A DNA stretch of 64,000 nt from Meloidogyne chitwoodi. Lineage: Eukaryota; Nematoda; Chromadorea; Rhabditida; Meloidogynidae. The stretch covers positions 434,001 through 498,000 of the forward strand of contig JACZZP010000008.1 of the NCBI GenBank assembly GCA_015183035.1, written 5' to 3'. The translations under genes were made by a program, and so were the position numbers. Positions 63,917-64,000 of this stretch are shown piece by piece. Every line of letters begins with the position of its first letter. The stretch's first letter is position 1. The notes beneath the pieces are model-generated. The model saw only the letters and a program-made list of their open reading frames with translations, ran no database searches and was not told the origin of the DNA.

Positions 63917-64000
63917 TTTTCTTTTTTAAATTAAATATTCTTTTTTATCTGAAATTAAAAAAAAACAAAATTAAATGTTTAAAATAAAAGGGTAAAAATA

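Overview
The window looks like nuclear DNA of a plant-parasitic nematode, most likely a root-knot nematode (Meloidogyne). It is very AT-rich, most introns are short (some about 40-60 bp) with GT..AG ends and TTTTNAG acceptors, and the conserved genes best match nematode gene sets (DHX16/MOG-4, RNA polymerase I large subunit, ROCK/LET-502, SET-17/PRDM9-like, DPY-21/RSBN1-like, TMA7). One gene carries a SPRY domain of the kind expanded in cyst and root-knot nematodes. The genus is inferred from general features; the species cannot be decided here.

Region 1 (1 to about 20.4 kb) is accessory in character. At 1-7.9 kb lies a head-to-tail array of four diverged two-exon paralogs. Each complete copy has a signal peptide, a shared core ending in a Trp codon at a phase-0 splice donor, and a variable second exon. 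Two of them carry tandem repeats at the same linker position. Then come a 5'-unresolved multi-exon gene (8.2-9.2 kb), a 15-bp minisatellite (9.3-9.8 kb), five single-copy genes for small or medium secreted proteins (9.8-16.5 kb), and a long secreted cysteine-rich, lustrin-like protein (16.9-20.4 kb).

Region 2 (20.6-64 kb) holds conserved cellular genes. On the plus strand is a DEAH-box splicing helicase (20.7-25.5 kb). Converging on it is the RNA polymerase I largest subunit (35.4-25.8 kb). Upstream on the minus strand is a tandem duplication of the Rho kinase gene: an intact-looking copy (46.7-41.3 kb) and a damaged one (40.1-36.1 kb) with a nonsense codon in the kinase domain and an internal coiled-coil deletion. 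A PRDM9/SET-17-type PR/SET gene (49.75-47.8 kb) and an RSBN1/DPY-21-type demethylase gene (50.1-53.0 kb) are divergent over about 400 bp. A coiled-coil plus SPRY gene (57.5-54.4 kb), a long coiled-coil gene (58.0-63.1 kb) and TMA7 (63.9-63.7 kb) complete the set.

The DNA between and inside these genes is packed with short inverted-repeat (MITE or foldback) elements of at least a dozen families, plus tandem repeats. Nine different tRNA-like sequences (and one fragment) were seen. All lie in introns, and all point in the same direction as the host gene. The strongest candidates for something undescribed are the four-gene secreted array with its variable second exon and linker, the sense-oriented intronic tRNA-like sequences, and the secreted gene whose last two exons lie between the inverted termini of a repeat. 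All exon structures were read by eye from splice signals and reading frame, without transcript data.
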